Assembly: GCA_022821985.1 (NCBI GenBank)
Contig: JAJECP010000018.1
Coordinates: 1-64,000 of the forward strand
DNA: 64,000 nucleotides
Origin: Acidimicrobiia bacterium
GTDB taxonomy: Bacteria > Actinomycetota > Acidimicrobiia > Acidimicrobiales > Poriferisodalaceae
Reading direction: 5' to 3'
Shown here piece after piece: positions 34,670 to 43,440 of this stretch (position 1 is its first letter; each line of letters starts with the position of its first letter). The position numbers were made by a program, and so were the translations under genes. The notes under the pieces are model-generated. The model was not told where the DNA came from. It saw nothing but the letters and a program-made list of their open reading frames with translations, and searched no databases.

Positions 34670-36294
34670 GGGCCACCTCCCCCGCCGGATATGCCGTTGC
34701 CCGCAGCGAGGTCACCGACTGCCTTCACGCGGATCCGTATGGCGTTCGACGGCAGGTATGTGAGGGGGATCTCATCGATGTCGGTGATCTCGACGGTGGC
34801 CGCGTCGGCGCCCGCGTCGACCGCGCGCTGGGACGTGACCGAACGGGCCTCGGCCATTGCCTCGTCGCGGGTCATCGACGCCATCGAGTACACCCGGTCG
34901 GTCTCGGCGCCGACCTGGGCGATGGCTGCGCCGATCGCGCTGGCAACCGAGAAATAGTCGGGTCGTATCGTTTCCGACGCTCCCGCCAAGCCGTCACGCA
35001 CCAGCACTCCCCCGCCGCCCACCACCACGACCGGTACCGGGTCGGCCGACGTCTTCATCTGTTCGACTGCGGTGGCCAGCATGTCCTGCATGCATTCGAC
35101 CGCATCGCCCACCAGCCCAGCGTCGACGTCGCTGACCGTCGCGCGGTCGCCGATGTCGGCCATGCCGGCTGCAGCGGCGATGTCCGTAGCGGTCAGCTCG
35201 TCGCCGCCGAACACCAGCGCCCGGTCGGTGAGCTCGTAGCCGACGCTGTCGGGCCCCACTGTCACGTCGGCGCCATCTCCGTCGGCGCCATTGCCGGAGC
35301 GCACCAGACTCCCGCCGCCGAGTCCCAGCGAGAGCACGTCGGGCATCCGGAAGTTCGTGCGCACTCCCGCGACCGAGACCGCAGTCGAGGCCTCTCGGGG
35401 GAAGCCGTGCACCAGCACGCCCACATCAGACGTCGTGCCCCCCACGTCGATGACCACTCCGTCCCGGATGCCGCTCAGGAATGCCGCTCCCCGCATCGAG
35501 TTGGTGGGGCCCGAGGCGAATGTGGCCACCGGGTAGCGGCGAGCAAAGTCGGCGCTCATCAGGGTGCCGTCGTTCTGGCTGACGTGCAGCGGGCAGTCGA
35601 GGCCAAGCTCGACCAGCGCCCCGATCAGCCCGGACACGGTGCGCTCGGCGAGCGGTCGCAGGCACGCATTCACGACCGCAGCGTTCTCACGCTCGAGCAG
35701 CCCCAGTCGGCCGATCTCGCTGGACAGGCTGATGTCGAGTTCCGGTGCCTCGTCAGCCAGGACATCACGGGTTTCGGCTTCGAAGCTGTCGTCGACGGGC
35801 GAGAAGACCGAGGCCACCGCCACCGAGTTCACGCCCTTCGAGACGATGTCCTGCGCTGCAGCCCGCAGCTCGTCGTGATCGATGGGGCTGATCAGCCGCC
35901 CGTCGAATTCGTGGCCGCCGTGGCAGAGATAGACGTGGTCGCCGAGCACGGCCCGCAGCCGCTCGGGCCAGTCGATGAACGGCGGCAGTCCCCGCGTGGC
36001 GGGGAGCCCGAGCCGCACGACGGCAGTGGGCACGAGGCGGCGTCCCTCCACCAGGGCGTTGGTGAAGTGCGTCGTGCCGATCATGACCGCACCGATCGCT
36101 TCGGGCGACGCGCCGCAGTCGTCGAGCACGGCCCGGACAGCGGTCACGATGCCGTCGGTCACCTCAGGTGTCGTGACAGCCTTGGACCACCCCACCACCT
36201 CGCTGCCGGACATGGCGACCGCGTCGGTGTTGGTGCCGCCCACGTCCACACCGATCCGCAACCTTCCAGGCGCCGCCGGCTGCGGTGAACTCAC
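34666..36294 (-). CDS. Hydantoinase/oxoprolinase-family protein (HyuA-like, short form)
   Basis: A 542-residue actin-fold ATP-dependent amidohydrolase of the HyuA/oxoprolinase family. The phosphate loops are present: GVDVGGTNTDAVAM at the N-terminus and VIDVGGTTSDVGVLV near residue 285. GTTHFTNALVEGRRLVPTAV is a family hallmark. It is shorter than classical HyuA (about 680-700 residues), and no HyuB partner is in the window. This short form is common beside DUF917 genes. Members use ATP to open lactam or imide rings such as oxoproline and hydantoin. It overlaps both neighbours by 4 bases and so belongs to the six-gene operon. Its target may be the ring product of the molybdenum hydroxylase. 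Confidence 0.87.
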   Translation of the reverse strand: MSSPQPAAPGRLRIGVDVGGTNTDAVAMSGSEVVGWSKAVTTPEVTDGIVTAVRAVLDDCGASPEAIGAVMIGTTHFTNALVEGRRLVPTAVVRLGLPATRGLPPFIDWPERLRAVLGDHVYLCHGGHEFDGRLISPIDHDELRAAAQDIVSKGVNSVAVASVFSPVDDSFEAETRDVLADEAPELDISLSSEIGRLGLLERENAAVVNACLRPLAERTVSGLIGALVELGLDCPLHVSQNDGTLMSADFARRYPVATFASGPTNSMRGAAFLSGIRDGVVIDVGGTTSDVGVLVHGFPREASTAVSVAGVRTNFRMPDVLSLGLGGGSLVRSGNGADGDGADVTVGPDSVGYELTDRALVFGGDELTATDIAAAAGMADIGDRATVSDVDAGLVGDAVECMQDMLATAVEQMKTSADPVPVVVVGGGGVLVRDGLAGASETIRPDYFSVASAIGAAIAQVGAETDRVYSMASMTRDEAMAEARSVTSQRAVDAGADAATVEITDIDEIPLTYLPSNAIRIRVKAVGDLAAGNGISGGGGGP

Positions 36295-38567
36295 GATTCA
36301 GCCTCCAGGGCCTCCAGCACCGCTTCGGGAGTGATCGGCAACGTGTCGAACGGCACGCCGATGGCATCGGAGACGGCATTGGCCACCGCCGCGGCCACTG
36401 GGACGATCGGGGGCTCGGCAGCGCCCTTCGCTCCGTACGGCCCGGCAGGGTCAACGTGTTCCATCACGATCATCTCCACCTTCGGCACATCTTCCGCCAG
36501 CGGCAAGCCGTGTGCCTTGAACGTGCGCTGGACATAGCGACCGTGATCGAGATCGACACGCTCGCTCAACGCGAAGCCCAAACCCTGGGCGACTCCGCCC
36601 TGGATCTGCCCAGCGATGGCGTCGGGGTGAATGGCCCGGCCCACCTCCTGGCACACGACGTATCGGTCGACGGTGACCCGGCCGGTGACCACGTCGACGC
36701 TCACCTCGGCCTGGTGCAGGTGGTAGGTGGGCGTCGGCCATCCCTTGATCAGCATGCCGGTGGCGCACGCCGGGTCGTGCGGAGGCGTCGGCGTGACATA
36801 CGAAGCGCCCGCAGTGATTGGCCCGTCAGACCAGGTGGCCGCCTGCGCGACCGCACCGAGCGTCAGGCTGGCAGCGGGCACCCCCGCAACCGCCACGACA
36901 CCGTCGTCGATCGTCAAGTCTTCGGGGGCCGCTTCCAGCATCTGGCTCGCCCGGTCCAGCACTTGGCTGCGAACCTCGGCTGAAGCATCAGCGATGGCCC
37001 GGCCGACAACGTGGGTGGTGCGGCTGCCTTGCGACCCGGCGTCGTAGCCGGTGGCGTCCGTGTCGGGCATGGTGATCGTCACAGCGTCAGCAGCAAGACC
37101 GAGCGTCTCGGCCGCGATCTGCCGCAAACCAGTGGCCACGGCGCCCGAGCCGTTCTCGGTCGCCGAAGTGATCACCGTGGCGGTGCCGTCCTCGTTGAGC
37201 TTCACCGTGGCGTGGCCGGGCATCGGATTGGTCAGCCACACCGCCGCCGCCTGCCCGACGCCTCGCAGCTCGCCTGTGCCCGCGCCCTGCCAGGGCGCTA
37301 GCTCATCGACTCGGTCGAAGGCTTCTCGCAGGATCGAGATCTCTTCGAGCGGCTGGCCGTTGCGCATCAGATCGCCGTCACGGGCTAGCGATGCCAACCG
37401 GAACTCCCGGCGATCCCGATCCAAGGCGTCGGCAACGGCGTCTATGTGCCGCTCGTTGGCGAACACCAGCCACGGCCCATTCACCCCCCGGTAGGCACCG
37501 GTCGGAGCGGTGTTCGTGTAGACGTTGCGGGTGCGGATGCGCGCAGTGCCCACCCTGTAGATCGAGCCGAAGACGAACATCGGGATGGCCGATAGCGCCG
37601 GGCCGTTGTTGGCGTAGGCACCGCTGTCAGAGACGATCTCGACGTCGGTGGCCAGGATCGTGCCGTCGCCGCTCACCGCAGAGCGGATTGAGACCAGCGC
37701 ATTGGCCCGGCAAGGTGCCACGAGGCGCTCTTCGAGTGCAGCGTGCTGCATGCGCACCGGACGCCGGTAGCGGCGAGCCAGCAGCGCGGCAAAGGCCTCA
37801 AGGCTGACATCAAGCTTGGCGCCGAAGCCTCCGCCGATGTGATGGCCGACCACGCGCACTGCCGAAGGCGCCACGCCCAGCATCTGGGCGACACGGTCTC
37901 TCAGCCGGAACGGGTACTGGTGGGACACCTCGATGACGTAGCGGCCCGACTCGTAGGTCGCGAGCGCCATCTTGGGCTCCAGATGCGCCTGGTACTGCCG
38001 GGGCGTGCGGTACGTACCCTCCACGACGACGTCGGCGACCGCGAACGCCTCGTCCAGGTCTCCCGGGTCGTGGACCACTTCGGCTACCACGTTGCCGTCA
38101 CGCCCAATGTCAGCGCCGCCAGTCACGGCAAAGCGGTTCCAATCGGGGTGGACCAGCCGCACACCCGGCGCCAGTGCCTGTTCGGGCGTCGATACGGGCT
38201 CGGTCGGTTCGATGTCGATGTCAACCGCCTGAGCGCCCGCGTCGGCCGCGGCACGGTTGTCCGCCACCACGATCGCCACCGGTTCGCCTTCGTAAGCCAC
38301 ATAGTCGGCCGCCAGGAAGGGAATGTCGTTCACGATGACACCGGTGCGCCCATCGGGAACATCGGCAGCTGTCAGCACATCCAGCACGCCGTCGACCTTG
38401 AGTGCCGGTCCCGAGTCGATCGAGCGGATGCGGCCCGCCGCAACCGGAGACCTCGAGATCGACGCCCACAGCATCCCCGGCCTTGCAAGGTCGGCACCGA
38501 AGACCGCCTCGCCACGAAGCTTCGCGTCGGCATCGCTCCGGGCGGGATTGGACCCGAGCAGACTCAC
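36291..38567 (-). CDS. Molybdopterin subunit of a xanthine oxidase-family hydroxylase
   Basis: The 758-residue catalytic subunit. The core is visible as GHHIGGGFGAKLDVSLEAFA (about residue 240), TAPTGAYRGVNGPW (about 345) and the late YGAKGAAEPPIVPVAAA segment with the catalytic Glu. The AYRGVN loop differs from the AYxCSFR loop of true CO dehydrogenases, so this is a general carbon hydroxylase. The GTG at 38567 was chosen because it overlaps the 2Fe-2S gene by 4 bases (GTGA); the longer open frame upstream lies within that gene. Together with the FAD and 2Fe-2S subunits it makes a complete three-subunit enzyme that hydroxylates a heterocycle or aldehyde using water. Confidence 0.9.
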   Translation of the reverse strand: MSLLGSNPARSDADAKLRGEAVFGADLARPGMLWASISRSPVAAGRIRSIDSGPALKVDGVLDVLTAADVPDGRTGVIVNDIPFLAADYVAYEGEPVAIVVADNRAAADAGAQAVDIDIEPTEPVSTPEQALAPGVRLVHPDWNRFAVTGGADIGRDGNVVAEVVHDPGDLDEAFAVADVVVEGTYRTPRQYQAHLEPKMALATYESGRYVIEVSHQYPFRLRDRVAQMLGVAPSAVRVVGHHIGGGFGAKLDVSLEAFAALLARRYRRPVRMQHAALEERLVAPCRANALVSIRSAVSGDGTILATDVEIVSDSGAYANNGPALSAIPMFVFGSIYRVGTARIRTRNVYTNTAPTGAYRGVNGPWLVFANERHIDAVADALDRDRREFRLASLARDGDLMRNGQPLEEISILREAFDRVDELAPWQGAGTGELRGVGQAAAVWLTNPMPGHATVKLNEDGTATVITSATENGSGAVATGLRQIAAETLGLAADAVTITMPDTDATGYDAGSQGSRTTHVVGRAIADASAEVRSQVLDRASQMLEAAPEDLTIDDGVVAVAGVPAASLTLGAVAQAATWSDGPITAGASYVTPTPPHDPACATGMLIKGWPTPTYHLHQAEVSVDVVTGRVTVDRYVVCQEVGRAIHPDAIAGQIQGGVAQGLGFALSERVDLDHGRYVQRTFKAHGLPLAEDVPKVEMIVMEHVDPAGPYGAKGAAEPPIVPVAAAVANAVSDAIGVPFDTLPITPEAVLEALEAES

Positions 38568-39067
38568 GATGTTGCCGCCCGGATCATCAACTGGGCGGCG
38601 TCGAGCGCCGCTTCCACTATCTGCTGGTACCCGGTGCAGCGGCAGATGGTGCCTGCGAGTGCTCGGCGGACATCGGCCTCGGAAGGGTCCGGAGTGTCCT
38701 CCAGCAAGGCTGTCAGCACCATCAGCACGCCAGGCGTGCAATAGCCGCACTGGACGGCGGCATGGCTGACGAAGGCTTGCTGCAGTGCAGTGAGCTCCCC
38801 CGTCCCGGCGAGCCCTTCGACCGTGAGAACCGTCCGGCCGTTCGTCGAACCGGCGGCCAATATGCACGAAGCCACCGGAGCGCCGTCCATCAGCACGGTG
38901 CAGGCACCGCATTCGCCCTCACAGCATGCTTCCTTCGGTCCGAGGAGCGAGAGGCGCTCCCGCAGCATGCTGAGCAGAGTCTCCCCCGCACCTACGTCGA
39001 GTTGGTGGCGCCGCTCATTCACGATGAGCCGGATGGAGACGGATTGCTCGCCCGCGGCGCCAGGCAT
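38564..39067 (-). CDS. 2Fe-2S subunit of the molybdenum hydroxylase
   Basis: A 167-residue electron-transfer subunit with two [2Fe-2S] clusters. The plant-type cluster uses C48, C53, C56 and C68, and the C-terminal cluster uses C107, C110, C142 and C144 (CGYCTPG and CRCTGY). The ATG at 39067 shares one base with the stop of the FAD-subunit gene (TGATG), which decides the start. Another ATG 11 codons upstream would lie inside that gene. Electrons pass from the molybdenum site through these clusters to the FAD subunit. Confidence 0.93.
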   Translation of the reverse strand: MPGAAGEQSVSIRLIVNERRHQLDVGAGETLLSMLRERLSLLGPKEACCEGECGACTVLMDGAPVASCILAAGSTNGRTVLTVEGLAGTGELTALQQAFVSHAAVQCGYCTPGVLMVLTALLEDTPDPSEADVRRALAGTICRCTGYQQIVEAALDAAQLMIRAATS

Positions 39068-39933
39068 CAGCTTCCCACCCCGGAGATCCCTGCGACACAT
39101 CGCTCCGCCAACCGGCTCAGCAGTCTGGGGAGCACCCGCCGCCTGTACTCAGCCTCTCTTGCCCGTTCGGGCGCTGCGGCACTCGCGAGCTCTGCGCCGG
39201 CGTCGGTGCAATCGAGACGACCGTCGACAAGCTGGGTGCCCACGACTGCAGCTTCTGCGCTCGGCACTCTGTGCGGCGGCCGGGTTCCGCCGCACACAGC
39301 GATTCGAGCATTGTTGACGACGCCGGTCGGCGTCACCGACAGCCGGAGCGCCAAGCCCACCACCGCAAGGTCCATGGCACTGCGGCGGCCCACCTTCACG
39401 TATCCCTCGGCGCTGCGCTCTCCGAGCGGCTCCGCCTCGATGGCCCGCAGCAGTTCGGTCGGCCGCAGGGCCGTCGCGCCGGGCCCCTCGAGGAACTCCT
39501 CCAGCCCGATGCGCCGACGGCCCGATTTCGACACCAGCATCAGCTGCGCATCGGCGACGAGCAGCGCGGGCAACGTGTCGGCTGTTGCCGCCGCTGAGCA
39601 GATGTTGCCGCCCAGCGTGGCCACCGTCTGGGTCTGCCACGCTCCGACCGCCGTAGCCGCCTGCGCCAGCGCCGGGTGCCGCATCGCGACGAGCGACGCT
39701 GTGGCAAGCCTGCGCAAGGTGACCAACGTGCCGATGCTGGTGACGCCGCCGACCTCCGAGACGCCCTGCAATCCGTCGATCCCGCTGATGTCGATCAGCG
39801 CAGCCGGAGGCTGCTCACCTCGCAGGTACTGCGGCATCACGTCGGTTCCGCCCGCCAGGATGCGGCCCTCGGTGCCCCAGCGGCTCAGCTCGTCGACCGC
39901 CTCGGCGACACTGCGAACCCTGCAGAACCTCAC
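39067..39933 (-). CDS. FAD-binding subunit of the molybdenum hydroxylase
   Basis: A 288-residue CoxM/XdhB-like subunit. Both FAD contacts are present: ILAGGTDVMPQYLRG (about 25-40) and VATLGGNICSAAATAD (about 105-120). The C-terminal domain (EGYVKVGRRSAMDLAVVG) matches the family's FR/xR D region. The GTG start at 39933 overlaps the stop of the reductive-dehalogenase-like gene by 4 bases (GTGA). It accepts electrons from the 2Fe-2S subunit and passes them to NAD or another acceptor. The coupling to the upstream Fe-S protein raises the possibility that electrons are shared between the two, which is inference. Confidence 0.92.
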   Translation of the reverse strand: MRFCRVRSVAEAVDELSRWGTEGRILAGGTDVMPQYLRGEQPPAALIDISGIDGLQGVSEVGGVTSIGTLVTLRRLATASLVAMRHPALAQAATAVGAWQTQTVATLGGNICSAAATADTLPALLVADAQLMLVSKSGRRRIGLEEFLEGPGATALRPTELLRAIEAEPLGERSAEGYVKVGRRSAMDLAVVGLALRLSVTPTGVVNNARIAVCGGTRPPHRVPSAEAAVVGTQLVDGRLDCTDAGAELASAAAPERAREAEYRRRVLPRLLSRLAERCVAGISGVGS

Positions 39934-42011
39934 TGGCCGACGCGCTCCCGTGCTGCCCCGGGTGACTCGGCCTCCTGCGACGCTGCAATGCCGGCTTCAC
40001 GATTCAGCGGGAACGGGGCCATCCCGTCCGGGCCGGGCGGGGCCATCTCCGGCGGGAACATCGCGAAGCCCGATTCGTCTCGCGGCTTGCGCTCGAGGTT
40101 AAGGCCCCTCGTGTTCGCACCCTTCGGCGGCTCGACCGGCGTGTCCTCGAGCACCTCGATGTCCACCCACCACTTCTTCGCCGGGTTGATCTCGCCGCGG
40201 CCGAGCTTGTCGTCGAGCCGGGCGATCCACGAGCGGGCGAACGGCAACTTCATCGCCGCCCACTGGAACGGGCGCTCGGCCAGCACTCCTTCGACGTTGT
40301 ACGGGTACGTCTTCATGCAGCGCCCGCAGGCCGAGCCACGCATGTTGGTGATCCGGTAACGGGCGCAACGGTCGACGTCGGGCTTCCACATCTCGTACCC
40401 GTTGAACATCACCTTGTCGCCGAAGCGGATAGCCCCCACCGGGCACTCGCGGGCGCACTTGGTGCACTTGGTGCAGAAGTCCTGCAGCCCGAAGTCGATC
40501 GGTCGGTCCGGGGTGAGCGGCATGTCGGTGGTGATGGCGCCCGACTTGAAGCGCGGTCCCACGAACGGGTTCAGCACCAGCTCACCAATGCGTGACAGCT
40601 CCCCGATGCCGGCCGACAGCAGCAGCGGTATGTGGTTGATCTCGTCGTCGGCGGCGGTGTGCGCCTGCGCGTCGTAGCCGAGCCGGCGGATCTGGGCGGC
40701 GATCGCATTGGCGATGATCGACGCCCGCAGGTAGGCCCGCATCGACTGTGCACCGCTGATCCAATCGTCGCCCGAAGCGCCCTCCATGGTCTCGAAGCCC
40801 TGATCGAGCACGAACACGATCGCGTTGCGGTGCAGCTTCTCGATGGGCGAGCCGTCAAAACGGTGGGAGTACCAGGCATATTCGGGCGCCTCGCACACGC
40901 CGGTCATGTCCGCGCCGATGAAATGACCCAGCGCTTTGACCGCGTCGGCGTTCGCTGCCGGGTTGTCCGCACCCGGGCCGACCTCGGGGGCAGCCTCGCC
41001 CCGCTGCAGCGGAACCAACCGCCGCAACATCTCTTGCGAGGCGATGCCATGCGGCGCCTTGCGGATGAAGCGAGCCACCTCCTTGCGCGGGCGAGGGCCC
41101 AGGTCGCCGGCGCCGGCCCGCACGAAGAAGTTGTGCCGCGCCGCAGGTCGCGTGACCTCTTCGGGTATGACCAGCGTGGTCGGCTCGTCGACCCGCTTCA
41201 CCTTCTCCATCGGGTAGCGGCCGAGGTGCCACGGCCGGTGCCGCCCGTAGAGACGGCTCCACCCCGGCCGGGTGCCACCCCAGCCCAGCCAGTGCCGGAG
41301 GGAGATGCGCAGGTTCTGCACGACATTGCGCGGCGCGAGCGGGCCGTCGGGAGTGAGTTCCAGATTCGTCGTGACCACCGCAATGGCGAACCCCCGCTTC
41401 AGGAAGGGATGTCCGAGCCCGCGGCGATCTGTCTCAAGCACCCCAGCTTCGACGCCGATCCGGAAGCGATCCACATCTGAGGCTGCTGCAGTGTGTGCGG
41501 TGGCCCCATATCCGAGTGTGCCCAGATACCGAGTGAGCACAGTGGCGATTTCCGTGGCACGCAGGTCGGCGTTGTCCTGTTCAGAACCGGCGATCCAGTC
41601 ATATCCCGGCTCGCCTGGCCGGATGGGTCGCCCCAGCCCCACGACGATCGCGATGGCACTGCGGTGCCCTTCGATCGGTTCAGCAGTCCAGCTCTGCCGC
41701 GACGGCTCGCAGATGCCAGCGAGGTCGGCATCGAGGAAGAAGCAATACCCGCGCATGTTGTCCACCGCAGCTTGTGCACTCGGCATCGGTGCCGGCGCCG
41801 CCAGCACATCCGCTGTCCGGCATGCTGTGAAGACGTCAACGATGTCGCCGAAAACGCCAGCCACGCCCCACTCTTCCGGTGAGGCTGGTGCGGGCGGCGG
41901 GTCGGGCACTTCCTTCCTCACGTCGAACGCCCCGGGCGAGAGCCGGGGCAGCAGCTCGGTAGGCAGCGGACCGGCCGCCGCGGCTCGCTTGCGGTGCGAG
42001 AACAGGCGCAT
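39930..42011 (-). CDS. Duplicated reductive-dehalogenase-like 4Fe-4S protein
   Basis: A 693-residue protein related to the catabolic, non-exported reductive dehalogenases and epoxyqueuosine reductase, which are cobalamin Fe-S enzymes. Two copies of the cobalamin-type domain can be aligned by eye. Residues about 82-226 contain DADLAGICEP, LGYGATAHTAAASD and LELTPDGPL. Residues about 355-504 contain GADMTGVCEAP, LGYDAQAHTAADDE and MPLTPDRPI. Only the second copy leads into the ferredoxin part: C513, C516, C519 and C523, then C549, C562 and C565. The final expected Cys before Pro is Y569 (MKTYPYN). No Tat signal is seen, so it is cytosolic. It is the first gene of six coupled genes. Confidence 0.8.
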   Translation of the reverse strand: MRLFSHRKRAAAAGPLPTELLPRLSPGAFDVRKEVPDPPPAPASPEEWGVAGVFGDIVDVFTACRTADVLAAPAPMPSAQAAVDNMRGYCFFLDADLAGICEPSRQSWTAEPIEGHRSAIAIVVGLGRPIRPGEPGYDWIAGSEQDNADLRATEIATVLTRYLGTLGYGATAHTAAASDVDRFRIGVEAGVLETDRRGLGHPFLKRGFAIAVVTTNLELTPDGPLAPRNVVQNLRISLRHWLGWGGTRPGWSRLYGRHRPWHLGRYPMEKVKRVDEPTTLVIPEEVTRPAARHNFFVRAGAGDLGPRPRKEVARFIRKAPHGIASQEMLRRLVPLQRGEAAPEVGPGADNPAANADAVKALGHFIGADMTGVCEAPEYAWYSHRFDGSPIEKLHRNAIVFVLDQGFETMEGASGDDWISGAQSMRAYLRASIIANAIAAQIRRLGYDAQAHTAADDEINHIPLLLSAGIGELSRIGELVLNPFVGPRFKSGAITTDMPLTPDRPIDFGLQDFCTKCTKCARECPVGAIRFGDKVMFNGYEMWKPDVDRCARYRITNMRGSACGRCMKTYPYNVEGVLAERPFQWAAMKLPFARSWIARLDDKLGRGEINPAKKWWVDIEVLEDTPVEPPKGANTRGLNLERKPRDESGFAMFPPEMAPPGPDGMAPFPLNREAGIAASQEAESPGAARERVGQ

Positions 42012-42127
42012 GCGGCAGCCGTCCCTCAGTCAGGCGCGCCCGCACTGGAGCACTCAAAGGCTCCGGCGCTTGCGGCTCGGCTGCGTGTCAGTCATGCCGC
42101 CGACACTCACTCCGCGGCGTGCGGTGC

Positions 42128-42811
42128 TCAGTCGGCGACGACTGGGGGCGTGGTCTCGCTCATCCGGTCCCACACCACCTGATCGGGCAGGCTCATCACC
42201 ATGTCGTAGTGGTCTTCGGGCATCAGCCGCGGCATGCCGGTATCCCCCGACGGCTGAGGCACGGGCTCGACCGGGCGGCTGTATTCCGCCGGGTACTTCA
42301 ACTGCTCCAGTTCGGCCGCAGAGATCCCGCACAGGTCCTGGACTTCAGGGTCCACCCACTGCTCGACGGGGATGGCCGACCCGCATGCCACCTCGAGCGC
42401 CAGTCCCTCTGGACCCGCGAAATAGATCGACTGGATGAAGCCGTGGTCGATCGGGCCGAACACCTGCACGCCGCGATCGCGGATGCGGTCACGCAGTGCC
42501 ATCAGGTCCTCGAAGGTGTCCACGTTGAACGCCACGTGCTGCATCGTGCCGGCAGTCACGGGCTCGCCCGGCCCACCTGCGTGAGTGACACCGAGCTCGA
42601 TGTCCTTGGCGTTGTCCGGGTGCTGGACGAATGCCACGTAGCTGTCGGGCGCCAGCTCCACGAAGCCGTGGTAGGTGCCGTCCACGCCGTGCATCCAGTA
42701 GAGCGCCTTGAGCGGCAGTCCCAGCACATCGCACCAGAACTCCAGCTGGCCCTTCATGTCGCGGGTGGACAGGGCGAGATGGTTCACACCATTGGGATGC
42801 AATGCGGCCAT
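42128..42811 (-). CDS. VOC-superfamily protein (extradiol dioxygenase/glyoxalase type)
   Basis: A 227-residue vicinal-oxygen-chelate protein. Likely metal ligands are H11 (VNHLALSTRD), H91 (MQHVAFNVD) and E140 or so (GLALEVACG), the spacing of extradiol dioxygenases and glyoxalases. The two beta-alpha-beta-beta-beta modules cover about residues 8-75 and 85-145. The tail from about 145 is Pro-rich and specific to this protein. It lies 116 bases upstream of the reductive-dehalogenase-like gene on the same strand. If it cleaves rings it would fit an aromatic pathway, but isomerase or resistance-type functions are possible. Confidence 0.8.
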   Translation of the reverse strand: MAALHPNGVNHLALSTRDMKGQLEFWCDVLGLPLKALYWMHGVDGTYHGFVELAPDSYVAFVQHPDNAKDIELGVTHAGGPGEPVTAGTMQHVAFNVDTFEDLMALRDRIRDRGVQVFGPIDHGFIQSIYFAGPEGLALEVACGSAIPVEQWVDPEVQDLCGISAAELEQLKYPAEYSRPVEPVPQPSGDTGMPRLMPEDHYDMVMSLPDQVVWDRMSETTPPVVAD

Positions 42812-42901
42812 TCGAATGGCTCCCTCTTCGCTTGCGACTATATGCCTCGGCCAGCCCTCACTTCGAACCTGAGTGCGTTCGCAAATCTGGCCGTGCAGCC
42901 G

Positions 42902-43384
42902 TCACGACCCGGGTGAGGAAGCCTGCTCTGCGCCGGCAGCGAGCGCCTCTTTGTGCCGTTCGTAACTCCCCACCATCTCCAAGAACCGCTCTGGGTTGTA
43001 GATGTCCTCTTCGTAGCTCCACAGGCCGTCGCCTGCGTACTTGAGGAGCGAGAAGTTGTACTCCCGATGGTCAGAACCATCGCCGGGGTCGGCCATGCGG
43101 TTCCAGATCTGGCACACCACCCAGCCACGTTCCTCATCGATGATGTACCACTCGATGGGGAACTCGATCATCTCCGATCCCGGCCACTCGCTCATCTGGG
43201 ACTGGATCCACTCGTAGATGGCCTCGCGTCCGACCATCGTGCCGAAGAAGTGCTCGACGTAGGTTGCGTCCTCGGTGAAGCGATCGGCCCAGTCGCGCCA
43301 GTCGCCGGTCTGGCCCGCCTTCTTGCTGGCCGCCTGATAGGTGGCAAGCGCTTCGGTGATCTCGGCTCGGCTCCATTGGCTCAT
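42902..43384 (-). CDS. NTF2/SnoaL-like protein
   Basis: A 160-residue cone-shaped alpha+beta-barrel protein of the NTF2-like superfamily. An N-terminal helix (TEALATYQAASKKAGQTGDW) is followed by the family-typical WADRFTEDATYVEHFFGTMVGREAIYEWI. The later strands are EFPIEWYIIDEERGWVVCQIW and the acidic LWSYEEDIYNPERF. Members include isomerases, hydrolases and small dioxygenase subunits, so only the fold is assigned. It sits between the VOC gene and an LLM gene in the leftward run, with 90- and 56-base gaps. Confidence 0.8.
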   Translation of the reverse strand: MSQWSRAEITEALATYQAASKKAGQTGDWRDWADRFTEDATYVEHFFGTMVGREAIYEWIQSQMSEWPGSEMIEFPIEWYIIDEERGWVVCQIWNRMADPGDGSDHREYNFSLLKYAGDGLWSYEEDIYNPERFLEMVGSYERHKEALAAGAEQASSPGS

Positions 43385-43440
43385 CGTTCGTCATCCTCGG
43401 TTGCTGGTCGGCGCAGAGCGAAATGTAAGTGAGAACGCAG

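Noticed and set aside
34660-36288. A 542-codon frame opposite the hydantoinase-like gene
   Set aside because: It is the antisense image of a clear HyuA-like gene of equal length; its translation is His/Arg-rich and matches no family.
36291-39933. Aerobic carbon monoxide dehydrogenase (CoxMSL)
   Set aside because: Subunit order and sizes fit, but the active-site loop is AYRGVN rather than the AYxCSFR of CO dehydrogenase, so it is a general hydroxylase.
39930-42011. Ordinary respiratory reductive dehalogenase
   Set aside because: No Tat signal peptide and no membrane anchor gene (RdhB) are present, and the domain is duplicated; a cytosolic, catabolic or non-dehalogenating role is more likely.
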